Translations under genes and position numbers: made by a program
The notes under the pieces: generated by a model
Database searches by the model: none
The model's input: only the letters and a program-made list of their open reading frames with translations
What the model was told of the DNA's origin: nothing
NCBI GenBank assembly: GCA_903835005.1
Contig: CAILLK010000045.1
Coordinates: forward strand, 1-36,840
Length of the DNA: 36,840 nucleotides
DNA from: an uncultured Bacteroidota bacterium
Lineage (GTDB): Bacteria > Bacteroidota > Bacteroidia > Chitinophagales > Chitinophagaceae
Reading direction: 5' to 3'
Part shown: positions 26,898-34,663 of the stretch, piece by piece
Layout of the letters: every line of letters starts with the position of its first letter
Position numbering within the stretch: position 1 is the first letter of the stretch

Positions 26898-29643
26898 TGT
26901 TTCTCACTCTTGTTTTAAGTTTCTCATAATTTTCTACAGCCCTCTCGCGCATCTTTCTGAAGATGGATAGGCGGTTATTTTCGATCAGGGTATTTGTTAA
27001 CTTTTGGCTCTTGGATACTAACTCAGTTGCAGATGTACGTTGTACAGATTGGCTTACAGCCTGTTTTAAACTTTGTTTATCGTCTGTATAGATGGATACA
27101 GCCTGTTTGCCCCGTGATACCGAAACATAGAACTGTTCCATAGATGAAGCCCTGAATGTTGCAGAACTTTGGGAGATTATAACCTTGTCGGCTGTCTTGC
27201 CCTGGGATGAATGAGAGGTCATAACATATCCCAAATTGAAATGACCGTAATCTTTGGATATGGTAGAGCCATTGGATAGTTTAATGTTTCCCTGTTTATC
27301 GAACCCGTGAATATTGAATGTAGTTCCGTTAAACAGGCGCTTTCCATCCTCAGCTTTGCCGTTCAGGGTAATTCTAATCTTGTCTCCTTTGGTTACTTCA
27401 ATTTTTTTTGCCTCAAAAACATTGAAATTTTTAGATTGATCAACAGGAATATCAAACGGTGTACCAGCTTCATTTCTGGCAAGGAGGTTTTTACCCTCAT
27501 GCCCCATTACTTCAAGCCTGGTTCCAGCCTTAACACCTTTTATATTCTGATGGAAAACTATAACGTGACCCTGATTATAGTTTTCCGGTTGCTGCTTCTG
27601 CGCTTCTGTAAATTGCAGGTTCTTTAAAACCTTGAATTCTTTTTCATCATTACCAATAACATTATTTTCTTTCAGCTTGGTTCGTATATGTTGTGTTACT
27701 ACTTCCCCCTCTGCATGTGTAGGGGCTATTACCAGTATGTTTTTTGTTTGCTCTTTACCCTTATATGCAGAACTGTAATAATCATCAGCAATAGCTTTTA
27801 CCCGTTCATTGCTTTCAGCTATTTCTTTAATTGCGCCAATATTTTCCAGTTTCTTAAACCCTTTCTCAACACCTCCGGCTGATAGTAACTTTACTGCCTC
27901 TTTATAATCATCATTCTTTTGCCGCTGAATCTTGCTGACTGTTATCGGCCTGATACCAGAATATTGCTGCATGATACGTAGCGCATCACCACGTTCCACG
28001 CTGTTATGTTGCTTTGTATCACCGGATAGAATAATCCTTGCCTTTTGCTCTTTGGCAATCCCTATAATTTTATTCATGTCCTTATTGGAAAGCTGCCCCG
28101 CTTCATCTATCCAGATAACCTGGCCTTTTAACCGCTGGTGCAGTTCTTTATCCTGAATCAGCTTTGCCACCGTATCAGCATTTTTAAATCCTTCGCTGCG
28201 CTGAACGCCCCGGCTTGCTTCACTGGAGGGCGCAAAAGAATAAATCTGTTTGCCGCTTTCAATGATACCCTGCTGAACTTCTTTCATCAGGGTAGTTTTT
28301 CCGGTTCCAGCCTTACCTGTTATGATGGTTATTGCATCGGTTGTACTTAACGCATGTTTGACAGCCGTTTTTTGCTGGTCATTTAAAACATCATTTTTTA
28401 TTTCGTAGTTATCATTGATCGGCCTAAACTTATTCCGCATTTCAATGGAACCTTTAATAAGCTGTTTTTCTTCTTTAAGAGCATCTTTGGTTGTTATCAA
28501 AGTCCGCAAATCTTGCTTTACTGAAATAATGTTGCCATCATTTTTAAACGCCTGTTTAATTTGCTCTGGTGTTACCTTACCAACCGATAATTTTATTGCA
28601 GTTGCCAAAATCTCTTTATCACTGGCTACAGATTTTCTTTCCAGATGATGATCTAATGAGAACTGCACCGCTTCTTTTGCGGCATTATCTGAATTGGGTT
28701 TTTCTGTGAAACCTGCAGAGCGTTTTCCCAAATTCTGAATCTGTGCGTATTCCTCAGCACTGATACGGTTTTTCCAATCCTGTTCCTGCTCTTGTGATGA
28801 AATATCATTTCTTTTAGCTTCCCTTGTTTTTGCCCCTATCTGTGATTTTTCCTTTTCATCAGTAATGTTATGTTCCCTGGCATGTTCTTCTATTTCCTTT
28901 GTCCGGCGGGAATATAAATCCAGAGTTTTTTTCTCAATCCCTACCAGTTCAAAACCGTTATCGGTTTTTTCAACCCGGTATCCTAAATCTTCCAGATTCT
29001 TAGCCAGTCTTGAATGAAACGCCGCCTCATAATATGGCGCATCCTGTTTTATCTGCCCGAATTCCCCAGCTTTCCATTTCTTATCTTTATCATCATAGGT
29101 AGCATTAAAAATAAAACAGTGGCTATGCAAATGCGGATCAGGAACGCCATCTATAGGGCGGGTAGTAAAATGGGTAAATTCACCATAAGCGATATTACCA
29201 GTTTCCCTGTTTTCATTCTTGCCCTTATCTCTTACACGTGCCTGCATCCCTGTTTCAATATCCGTCATTGTCTCATGTACGGAATTTTGAAACGCCGCTA
29301 GAATTTGTTTTTTATCTTCATCATTTGCGAAGCTGTAAGCCAGGCTTACAGACTTACTGGCATTGAAAGTAAAATCAAACCCAACACGCCGGTCAACATC
29401 ATTACGGCCAGTTAAAGTTTTACCCGTAAGTGGGTTTTCATTATCGCATAGGGAGGCGAAATCTTTTTTATGAATGTCTCCGGTCAGTCCTAGCTTCTCA
29501 GCACCGATGCCGCCCCACTTACCAATGATCTGGTCTTTCTCTGAGTAGTAGTTTAACTCAGCAGATTGCCCTTCACTATAATACTCTTCCGAGTAATATT
29601 TCTTCGCACCTCCCGCAGATTTATTGACAGTAATTCGCAGCAT
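26851..29643 (-). CDS. mobF: MobF-family relaxase/helicase (TrwC/TraI-like)
   Basis: A 930-aa conjugative relaxase. The N-terminal relaxase domain (1-300) has the MobF start MLRITVNKSAGGAKKYY, catalytic tyrosine pairs at Y16-Y17, Y21-Y22 and Y32-Y33, the block FDFTFNASKSVS (89-100) and the metal-binding three-histidine motif H171-L-H173-S-H175. A RecD-like helicase follows with Walker A ITGKAGTGKTT (about 440), Walker B VIWIDEAGQ (about 508), LSGDTKQH, and the C-terminal motifs VMTSHSSQGKTADKVI and YVSVSRGK. It nicks oriT, becomes covalently bound to the strand, and unwinds DNA during transfer. At 930 aa it is near the usual family length. The candidate oriT lies directly upstream. Confidence 0.95.
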   Translation of the reverse strand: MLRITVNKSAGGAKKYYSEEYYSEGQSAELNYYSEKDQIIGKWGGIGAEKLGLTGDIHKKDFASLCDNENPLTGKTLTGRNDVDRRVGFDFTFNASKSVSLAYSFANDEDKKQILAAFQNSVHETMTDIETGMQARVRDKGKNENRETGNIAYGEFTHFTTRPIDGVPDPHLHSHCFIFNATYDDKDKKWKAGEFGQIKQDAPYYEAAFHSRLAKNLEDLGYRVEKTDNGFELVGIEKKTLDLYSRRTKEIEEHAREHNITDEKEKSQIGAKTREAKRNDISSQEQEQDWKNRISAEEYAQIQNLGKRSAGFTEKPNSDNAAKEAVQFSLDHHLERKSVASDKEILATAIKLSVGKVTPEQIKQAFKNDGNIISVKQDLRTLITTKDALKEEKQLIKGSIEMRNKFRPINDNYEIKNDVLNDQQKTAVKHALSTTDAITIITGKAGTGKTTLMKEVQQGIIESGKQIYSFAPSSEASRGVQRSEGFKNADTVAKLIQDKELHQRLKGQVIWIDEAGQLSNKDMNKIIGIAKEQKARIILSGDTKQHNSVERGDALRIMQQYSGIRPITVSKIQRQKNDDYKEAVKLLSAGGVEKGFKKLENIGAIKEIAESNERVKAIADDYYSSAYKGKEQTKNILVIAPTHAEGEVVTQHIRTKLKENNVIGNDEKEFKVLKNLQFTEAQKQQPENYNQGHVIVFHQNIKGVKAGTRLEVMGHEGKNLLARNEAGTPFDIPVDQSKNFNVFEAKKIEVTKGDKIRITLNGKAEDGKRLFNGTTFNIHGFDKQGNIKLSNGSTISKDYGHFNLGYVMTSHSSQGKTADKVIISQSSATFRASSMEQFYVSVSRGKQAVSIYTDDKQSLKQAVSQSVQRTSATELVSKSQKLTNTLIENNRLSIFRKMRERAVENYEKLKTRVRNNDLQRPTRTGPGKAK

Positions 29644-29671
29644 AACCCCCCATTTGACTGCATATTAAGCC

Positions 29672-29742
29672 GCTCTTTTCATATAAAAAAATATTGCATT
29701 AATATGGTTCAACATGGTGCAATATGGTCTTTTGAAAAGAGC
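29672..29742. promoter_or_regulatory. Nested inverted and tandem repeats: candidate oriT / operator
   Basis: A perfect 10-bp inverted repeat, GCTCTTTTCA (29672-29681) and its complement at 29733-29742, encloses a second inverted repeat ATTGCA/TGCAAT (29693-29698, 29718-29723). Across the centre run three tandem 10-bp units of the form AAYATGGTnn (29701-29730), so ATGGT recurs exactly every 10 bp, on one face of the helix. The element is between the divergent relaxase and mazF-like genes. That is the classic site of a MobF oriT, and an operator function is equally possible. Confidence 0.6.
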
Positions 29743-29825
29743 TGATCTCTTAATTCTATTTTAAATTATTTACAGCCGTGAGGATATTGGTATTCTGAAA
29801 AACAGAACCATAGTGCGGTAGATTT

Positions 29826-30212
29826 ATGAACAAAGATTTTGATAGCTGGAACAACCTAAAGAAAAAGGTAAACAACTTTGAAAAGCGGGCGCTATTCAAA
29901 GAGCGGGAAGTATGGTGGTGCAGGCTTGGAACTAATGTTGGAGATGAGGAAGACGGGAAAGGCGACCTATTTGCCCGGCCTGTTTTAGTATTCAAGAAGT
30001 TCAACCACAATATTTTTCTTGGTATTCCTTTAAGTACCCAGATTAAGGAAAAAAGGTATTACCACAAATTTCATTTTAAAGGGCGGGAACAAAGTCTTAT
30101 GCTTTCGCAACTTCGATTAATAGATGCAAAAAGGTTGCTCAATAAAGCAGGTAATTTACCCGAACCTGAAATTGAAAGAATTAAGGAAAGCTTGAAAAAT
30201 TTGATTTTTTGA
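29826..30212 (+). CDS. PemK/MazF-family toxin, without a visible antitoxin
   Basis: A 128-aa PemK/MazF-like endoribonuclease. Characteristic pieces are REVWWCRLGTNVGDEEDGKG (start of the SH3-like barrel), ARPVLVFKKF, FLGIPLST and SQLRLIDAKRLLNKAGNLPE. Family members cleave mRNA at short sequences and are held inactive by an antitoxin. Here no antitoxin-sized frame lies immediately upstream or downstream. The N-terminal ~25 residues (FDSWNNLKKKVNNFEKRALF) form an extra helix not in minimal MazF. The gene is divergent from the relaxase gene, and both share the repeat-rich spacer. It may stabilise the element or limit transfer. Confidence 0.85.
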   Translation: MNKDFDSWNNLKKKVNNFEKRALFKEREVWWCRLGTNVGDEEDGKGDLFARPVLVFKKFNHNIFLGIPLSTQIKEKRYYHKFHFKGREQSLMLSQLRLIDAKRLLNKAGNLPEPEIERIKESLKNLIF

Positions 30213-30218
30213 TTTAAT

Positions 30219-30240
30219 CGGCTCCTTTTTCAAGGAGCCG
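30219..30240. terminator. Hairpin after the mazF-like gene
   Basis: Perfect 9-bp stem CGGCTCCTT/AAGGAGCCG with loop TTTC, seven bases after the stop codon. No T-run follows, so it may act as a weak or factor-assisted terminator, or protect the 3' end. Confidence 0.6.
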
Positions 30241-30242
30241 TC

Positions 30243-30392
30243 GTGGCTAACGCCAATTTGTACCCTGATTATAACAGGTATTATTACGGATTGCAAGTGC
30301 TTTTTAGTCAGCCTTGGGATAAGCAAAGCTGAAGTGGCTAATGCCAATTTACGTTGATTATAGCCATTTCATTGCTTTTTGCAAGTGCTTTA
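30243..30392 (+). repeat. Imperfect tandem duplication, non-coding
   Basis: Two copies of a ~65-bp unit occur at 30243-30307 and 30334-30392. Both begin GTGGCTAA-GCCAATTT, continue with a shared GATTATA core and end TTGCAAGTGCTTT. No protein is encoded. The rest of the gap to 30666 holds a small ATAAGG/CCTTAT stem (30625-30650) just before the 67-aa gene. Confidence 0.6.
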
Positions 30393-30666
30393 TGGCTCTT
30401 GCCTCACTGATGATGTGTTTTTTCGGGAATTCCACTTTGGGGTGCTGTATCACTTATTCATTTTTTGCCTTGTTAAGCTGCTAAACCCCGTCCTTTTTCA
30501 TGAGAAGCTGAAGCCGCAGACATGCTGGTAAACCTGCCAACAAGGTTTCCACTGTGTGGAGCCTCCTTGTTTCGGTTGACCAGTTACGCAAGCGCCATGT
30601 CCATAGCGGCCTCTTTTAGCTCTTATAAGGACGCAATAATGCAGCCTTATTAAAAAGGAAAATAAA

Positions 30667-30870
30667 ATGACTAACACAGACACAAAAACCAAAGTCGGCA
30701 ATAAACCTACCCACATAGCCTATCAGGTAAAGGAAGGTAGCCAAAAAAGCTACTATACTCGTATAGGAGCGGCATTTGTCCATAAAGACGGCAAAGGGTT
30801 CAATATCCTGCTTGATTCCATACCAGTTGATGGAAAGGTAACACTCCGTGCCGCATCGGAGGATAAATAA
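30667..30870 (+). CDS. Small conserved plasmid/ICE protein
   Basis: A 67-aa protein. The middle block YYTRIGAAFVHKDGKGFNIL followed by LDSIPVDGKVTLR matches a short protein family widespread on conjugative elements of several phyla. No catalytic residues are apparent; a small beta fold is likely. AAAGGAAA before the ATG is a reasonable ribosome site. A small hairpin lies just upstream. The gene is followed by competing GC-rich hairpins and then the 120-aa gene. Confidence 0.75.
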   Translation: MTNTDTKTKVGNKPTHIAYQVKEGSQKSYYTRIGAAFVHKDGKGFNILLDSIPVDGKVTLRAASEDK

Positions 30871-30903
30871 CCCGCCACCGCAGGGCGGGTAAAACTCCCG
30901 CCC
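30871..30903 (+). promoter_or_regulatory. Mutually exclusive hairpins, candidate attenuator
   Basis: Three complementary blocks lie in a row directly after the 67-aa stop codon: CCCGCC (30871-30876), GGGCGGG (30883-30889) and CCCGCCC (30897-30903). Block 2 can pair with block 1 or block 3 but not both. The 3' block lies 28 bp before the ATG of the next gene. Possible attenuator or translational switch, or simply a robust terminator. Confidence 0.5.
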
Positions 30904-30931
30904 TGATACCAAATCTCAACAGGAATCATTT

Positions 30932-31294
30932 ATGTCTATACAAGTCCAGCTAAAAAAATACCTTAAAAACATCATTAAGGAACAACCCGTTTCTCTGGAA
31001 GCTGAGGTTGCAATGGAAGCCCTTGAATATGGATGCCAGGATATAACTTCCTTTTTCTCAGACCTGCTACGTTATGGCTGCCAGAGCGGGATGATTGGCA
31101 AGCTGATCTACTATGCAGACACTCATACATTTTATGATAAATATTACTATGACATTGAAGAGATGAGGTGCGAACTTGAAGATTCTTTAGGTGAGCCATT
31201 ACAACCTAAAGGTGATCTTAAAAACTGGTTCGCTTGGTTAGCCTTTGAAGAAACCGCTCGTAAAATAGCCGATAAATTTGAACTGGATTGGTAA
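30932..31294 (+). CDS. Hypothetical phage/plasmid-type protein
   Basis: A 120-aa soluble protein. Features are a helical N-terminal half with EYGCQDITSFFSDLLRYGCQ, then YYADTHTFYDKYYYDIEEMR and a C-terminal block DLKNWFAWLAFEETARKIAD. This resembles small proteins of Bacteroidota phages and ICEs (DUF7222-like by memory, not verified). Two cysteines in similar YGCQ contexts (about residues 34 and 50) are a notable internal repetition. Function unknown. Confidence 0.7.
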   Translation: MSIQVQLKKYLKNIIKEQPVSLEAEVAMEALEYGCQDITSFFSDLLRYGCQSGMIGKLIYYADTHTFYDKYYYDIEEMRCELEDSLGEPLQPKGDLKNWFAWLAFEETARKIADKFELDW

Positions 31295-31660
31295 TATAAC
31301 TTTTATCTGACCGGAGGTTTTCATATTGGTTATTGAAGTGATTTGATGGTCGTTTTTTGGCTTGTTTCTGTATTAGTTCTTTTGTTGGGTTAGAGGCAGT
31401 TTTTATGTTTTTTTCTGCTTTTTTGGTTAGTGGTTTTTGGTGCTTTTTTATCTGGTTTTTTTATTGTTTTTTAGTTTTGTCTTTTTTATCTTTTTTGGTC
31501 TTATTGGCTATTTTTTAGTTTTGTTGTTTGCTTTATGTTTGTTGGTTTTTAGGCTGTTTTTTTGTATTGGTTTTTTTTAGTTGTTTGATTTCTCTTTTTG
31601 CTTTTTTATAGGACTTTTTAGGCTTTTTGTTTTTTTAGTGTTTTTGGAACAGACTTCTCT
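31295..31660 (+). other. Extremely T-rich, low-complexity non-coding tract
   Basis: About 31370-31650 is dominated by T and G on the plus strand, with many runs of 5-8 T and recurring TTTTTTAGTTTTGT-like units and very few A or C. The only short frames are strings of Phe/Leu/Cys/Trp (for example a 38-codon frame from 31405), a composition artefact. The tract ends in an intrinsic terminator. A U-rich RNA or a strand-biased recombination or origin region are both possible. Confidence 0.6.
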
Positions 31661-31687
31661 CCTTAGCTGGCTCTAAGGTTTTTTTAT
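31661..31687 (+). terminator. Intrinsic terminator after the T-rich tract
   Basis: CCTTAG (31661-31666) pairs with CTAAGG (31673-31678), followed at once by seven T residues. This is a standard rho-independent terminator on the plus strand, and implies transcription through the preceding T-rich tract. Confidence 0.75.
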
Positions 31688-31879
31688 TCAAAAAAATTGA
31701 TAAGGCTCAGAAACGGCTGGTACAGGCCGCTACAGAACTATGTGTCTGTGATTTAAAAAATCAAGAGAGTAAATTTATTTAAGGATAAATCAATTTTGGA
31801 GGTAAACGAAAATAAAGAGATTTTTTTTAATCCCAAGTATGTAAATGTTATATTTTTAAGTACATTGCGATGAAATCAA

Positions 31880-32371
31880 ATGTTACAAGCTTTGAAAAAA
31901 CTTATCTCACTTACTGCTATTGCATTGTTGGTAATAATAGCCAACCTAAGTTGCCACAAAACAGCACCCACTACCACCACAACAACTACTACCACCACAA
32001 CAACATGTGTTGGTGATACAATGACTGCCACGGTAAATGGCTTAATGTACACTTCCAATTGCCTTGCAACTCTGGATAGCACATATTACTTATATTTATC
32101 TGGTTATTCTTACGTATCTGGTCAAACACTTTACCCTAACATATACATTAGGATATTGGCATATCCTACTATGATTGGCACCTTCAATATTGATACCACT
32201 AGTATGCACTATGCCGGTTATTCCATTTCACCGAGTGTAGGTAAAATTGCAAAAACAGGTACGATTACTATAACTGCTGATTCACCGTACATTATTGGTA
32301 CTTTTAGTTTTACCTGCACTGATGGGACGGTATTTTCTGGAGGTAGTATAAAGGCTTGTAAGCCCCTATAA
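31880..32371 (+). CDS. Poly-threonine lipoprotein
   Basis: A 163-aa predicted lipoprotein: hydrophobic signal LISLTAIALLVIIANLSC with the lipobox cysteine at residue 25, then HKTAP and a run of 12 threonines encoded by mixed ACN codons, giving an extended linker. The C-terminal ~110 residues form a beta-rich domain (YLYLSGYSYVSGQ, GTFNID, GTITITADSPYIIGTFSFTC, FSGGSIKACKP), similar to lipid-anchored DUF6252-type proteins. Four further cysteines could form disulphides. It converges with the 150-aa gene with a 10-bp gap. The function is unknown, possibly surface exclusion or mating contact. Confidence 0.8.
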   Translation: MLQALKKLISLTAIALLVIIANLSCHKTAPTTTTTTTTTTTTCVGDTMTATVNGLMYTSNCLATLDSTYYLYLSGYSYVSGQTLYPNIYIRILAYPTMIGTFNIDTTSMHYAGYSISPSVGKIAKTGTITITADSPYIIGTFSFTCTDGTVFSGGSIKACKPL

Positions 32372-32381
32372 TTTTTTTCCT

Positions 32382-32834
32382 CTATTCCATTTTATAAAAC
32401 AATTCCCGCTCCCATTTTAGCATAAAACGATATTCTATCCTGTCAGTAAGATACTGGTCTTTCATCCACTGGTACATGGTGCATTTCTGCTTTATTTTTT
32501 CCCTGGCATGAACATCAAGATTCCGGTGTTTATAGTCCAGATAATCAAAATATTTATTGAACCATCTGCAAGCATTAAACTTATCGTCCAGATCATAGAA
32601 GTAATTCTCAGCTATAAGATTCAGCATTAATTCATAGGAAACTTCCTCCCCGGTAGTTTCTAAAAAAATCTTTTCACAAATCGAAGGTTCATTATCTACC
32701 AGCAATTCAAGAAACCCGATAGATTTTTGCCAGTCCTCTTTTTCTGAATAGTAATCCGTCATTTCGCACATGGCGACCTTATCGCCATTCAAAGCCCGCA
32801 AAGTCTTAAACTTTTCGTTACCGTCTATTAGCAT
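32382..32834 (-). CDS. Hypothetical acidic helical protein
   Basis: A 150-aa soluble, helix-rich protein with many Tyr, Trp and charged residues (WQKSIGFLELLVDNEPSICE, YDLDDKFNACRWFNKYFDYL). It resembles TPR-like helical pairs, though no clear TPR consensus is met. It is divergent from the 59-aa gene of the coupling-protein operon. No family is recognised. Confidence 0.6.
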   Translation of the reverse strand: MLIDGNEKFKTLRALNGDKVAMCEMTDYYSEKEDWQKSIGFLELLVDNEPSICEKIFLETTGEEVSYELMLNLIAENYFYDLDDKFNACRWFNKYFDYLDYKHRNLDVHAREKIKQKCTMYQWMKDQYLTDRIEYRFMLKWERELFYKME

Positions 32835-32901
32835 TGGAAATCCAAATTAATTTATAATTTTAACCCGTAACCATATTCCATTATACCAAAAAATACGACT
32901 C

Positions 32902-33081
32902 ATGGCAAAAGGAAAAAGCGGTGATAACAGATATGCACGCCGCCTCAAAAATCCGGAATTGATAGGTAAAGGTGAGAAACAAACACAGGAACAAATCCTG
33001 AATAAAGGCCCCAAACCTACCATTGATCAGAAAGTAAATGAAATAAAGACCAAACAGGCTGAAAAAACCAAAGACCATTAG
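32902..33081 (+). CDS. Small basic protein upstream of the coupling ATPase
   Basis: A 59-aa, lysine-rich, low-complexity protein (MAKGKSGDNRYARRLKNPEL, ending KTKDH). It stops 3 bp before the coupling-protein ATG, so they form an operon. Likely disordered and nucleic-acid binding. It may be an accessory to the coupling protein or relaxosome. Confidence 0.7.
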   Translation: MAKGKSGDNRYARRLKNPELIGKGEKQTQEQILNKGPKPTIDQKVNEIKTKQAEKTKDH

Positions 33082-33084
33082 GTT

Positions 33085-34632
33085 ATGCAGGATTGGAACG
33101 AAAAAGTCCTGGTTAAGTTTTCAGATAGCCCAAAAGATAGCTGGACGGTTGACGATGCAACCAAGGGCATTGCCATTTTAGGAGGCACAGGAAGCGGTAA
33201 AACCAGCGCATCAGGCAAAACCCTTGCCAAGAAGTTTTTAAAGGAAGGCTGGGGCGGTTTGGTACTTTGCGCCAAGACCGATGAAGCCAACCTTTGGCGG
33301 CAGTATTGTAAAGAAACCGGCAGGGAAAAAGACCTGATAATCTTTGGCAAGGGTGCAGAACATATTACCGGCAAATATGCTGGTGAGGAAATCGTATTCA
33401 ACCCCATAGACTATGAAATGAAACGCCCCGGTGAAGGCGCAGGAGAAACACAGAACATTACCAACATCTTTATGAACATCTATCGTATGGGCAACCGTAT
33501 TGCAGGTGAAGGAGATGCAAAGGAGGAAAGGTTTTGGGATATGGCTCTTAAACGCTGTCTTAACCGAACCATTGAATTGATTAAGCTTTCCGGTGAAGAT
33601 CTTACCTATAAAAATATGGTTAAGATTATCACCTCCTGCGTTGATCTGACAGAGGACATGGTTTATGAAGCGGTTACAAAATTAAGGCAGTCAAAACAAG
33701 ATGATGAAGAATCCGAAGATGATAACGAGGAAACAGATAATGATTCTGACAGGGACGGCAATTATTGCCTGAGATGCCTTTCACAAGCCTATATGAATAT
33801 CTTAGGCGATGATGATGATTCGCCCCGGCTTAATGCTTTTGACCTGGTATTCCCATACTTTACCCAAACTTTCAGTACAATGGGTGATAGAACCCGTTCC
33901 ACGATCACAGAAAGTTTTATGGGTCTGGCTGAGCCTTTTTTATCCGGCCTGTTATACAGGCACTTTTCAGGAGTAACCAATATCTATCCTGAACTAACCT
34001 ATGAGGAACAGAAAATAATCGTACTGGATTTTCCGGTAAAGGAATATCTGGAGGCCGGGATTATCGGCCAGTGTGTTTTCAAGCTGTTATTCCAGCAGGT
34101 TATAGAACGGAGGGATGTAAACAAGTTTCCTATCCCTGTATTCCTTTGGGCTGATGAAGCGCAGTATTTCGTAAATCCATATGACCAGATTTTTTTAACC
34201 ACTGCCAGGGGTTCCAGAGCAGTAACAGTGTTTCTGTCTCAAAATATATCAAACTATCTATCGGTTATGAGTTCAGGGCATGATACAAAAGCTAAGGTTG
34301 ATAGTTTACTAGGAAACCTGTCTACAAAGATATTCCATGCCAATGCTGATGCAGAGACCAACGAATACGCAAGCAGGCTTATCGGGCAGGCCATTACCTC
34401 TATGAGTAACAAAGGCTCATCCTCGGCCTTCCTAAGCCTGAATTTTCAGGTATCGGAAGGTACAACCACCCAATACCTGCCACAGATACAGCCCAGAGAA
34501 TTTACTATACTAAAAAGTGGAGGGAAAAATAATGATTATGAGGTAGATGGTATTGTTTTCGTATCGGGTAAACTTTGGTCAAATAATACAAATTTTATTA
34601 AAACTTCGTTTGTTCAGAATTTTTCAAAGTAA
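33085..34632 (+). CDS. VirD4/TraD-type coupling protein without membrane anchor
   Basis: A 515-aa type IV coupling-protein ATPase. Walker A is GGTGSGKT (33-40), Walker B is FPIPVFLWADEAQYFV (around residue 355), and the TraG/TraD-like C-terminal block runs from FLTTARGSRAVTVFLSQNIS to NLSTKIFHANADAETNEYA. It recruits the relaxosome and pumps DNA to the secretion channel. No N-terminal transmembrane helices are present: the ATPase motif begins at residue 27. An acidic insert lies at about residues 207-228. The following genes encode membrane proteins that might anchor it; that is inference. Confidence 0.9.
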   Translation: MQDWNEKVLVKFSDSPKDSWTVDDATKGIAILGGTGSGKTSASGKTLAKKFLKEGWGGLVLCAKTDEANLWRQYCKETGREKDLIIFGKGAEHITGKYAGEEIVFNPIDYEMKRPGEGAGETQNITNIFMNIYRMGNRIAGEGDAKEERFWDMALKRCLNRTIELIKLSGEDLTYKNMVKIITSCVDLTEDMVYEAVTKLRQSKQDDEESEDDNEETDNDSDRDGNYCLRCLSQAYMNILGDDDDSPRLNAFDLVFPYFTQTFSTMGDRTRSTITESFMGLAEPFLSGLLYRHFSGVTNIYPELTYEEQKIIVLDFPVKEYLEAGIIGQCVFKLLFQQVIERRDVNKFPIPVFLWADEAQYFVNPYDQIFLTTARGSRAVTVFLSQNISNYLSVMSSGHDTKAKVDSLLGNLSTKIFHANADAETNEYASRLIGQAITSMSNKGSSSAFLSLNFQVSEGTTTQYLPQIQPREFTILKSGGKNNDYEVDGIVFVSGKLWSNNTNFIKTSFVQNFSK

Positions 34633-34663
34633 TTTTATCTTTATCAAACAAAACTTAATTCCA

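Noticed and set aside
31405..31521. 38-codon hydrophobic frame in the T-rich tract
   Set aside because: Its Phe/Leu/Trp content follows directly from the T-richness. No ribosome site, and it is followed by repeated TAG codons in the same frame.
31876..32082. 68-codon minus-strand frame with a poly-Val run
   Set aside because: It is antisense to the poly-Thr linker of the lipoprotein gene; the Val run is the mirror of ACN codons.
34547..34663. Upstream extension of the 234-aa membrane protein
   Set aside because: The 39 added codons overlap the end of the coupling-protein gene in another frame; the ATG at 34664 gives a normal hydrophilic start.
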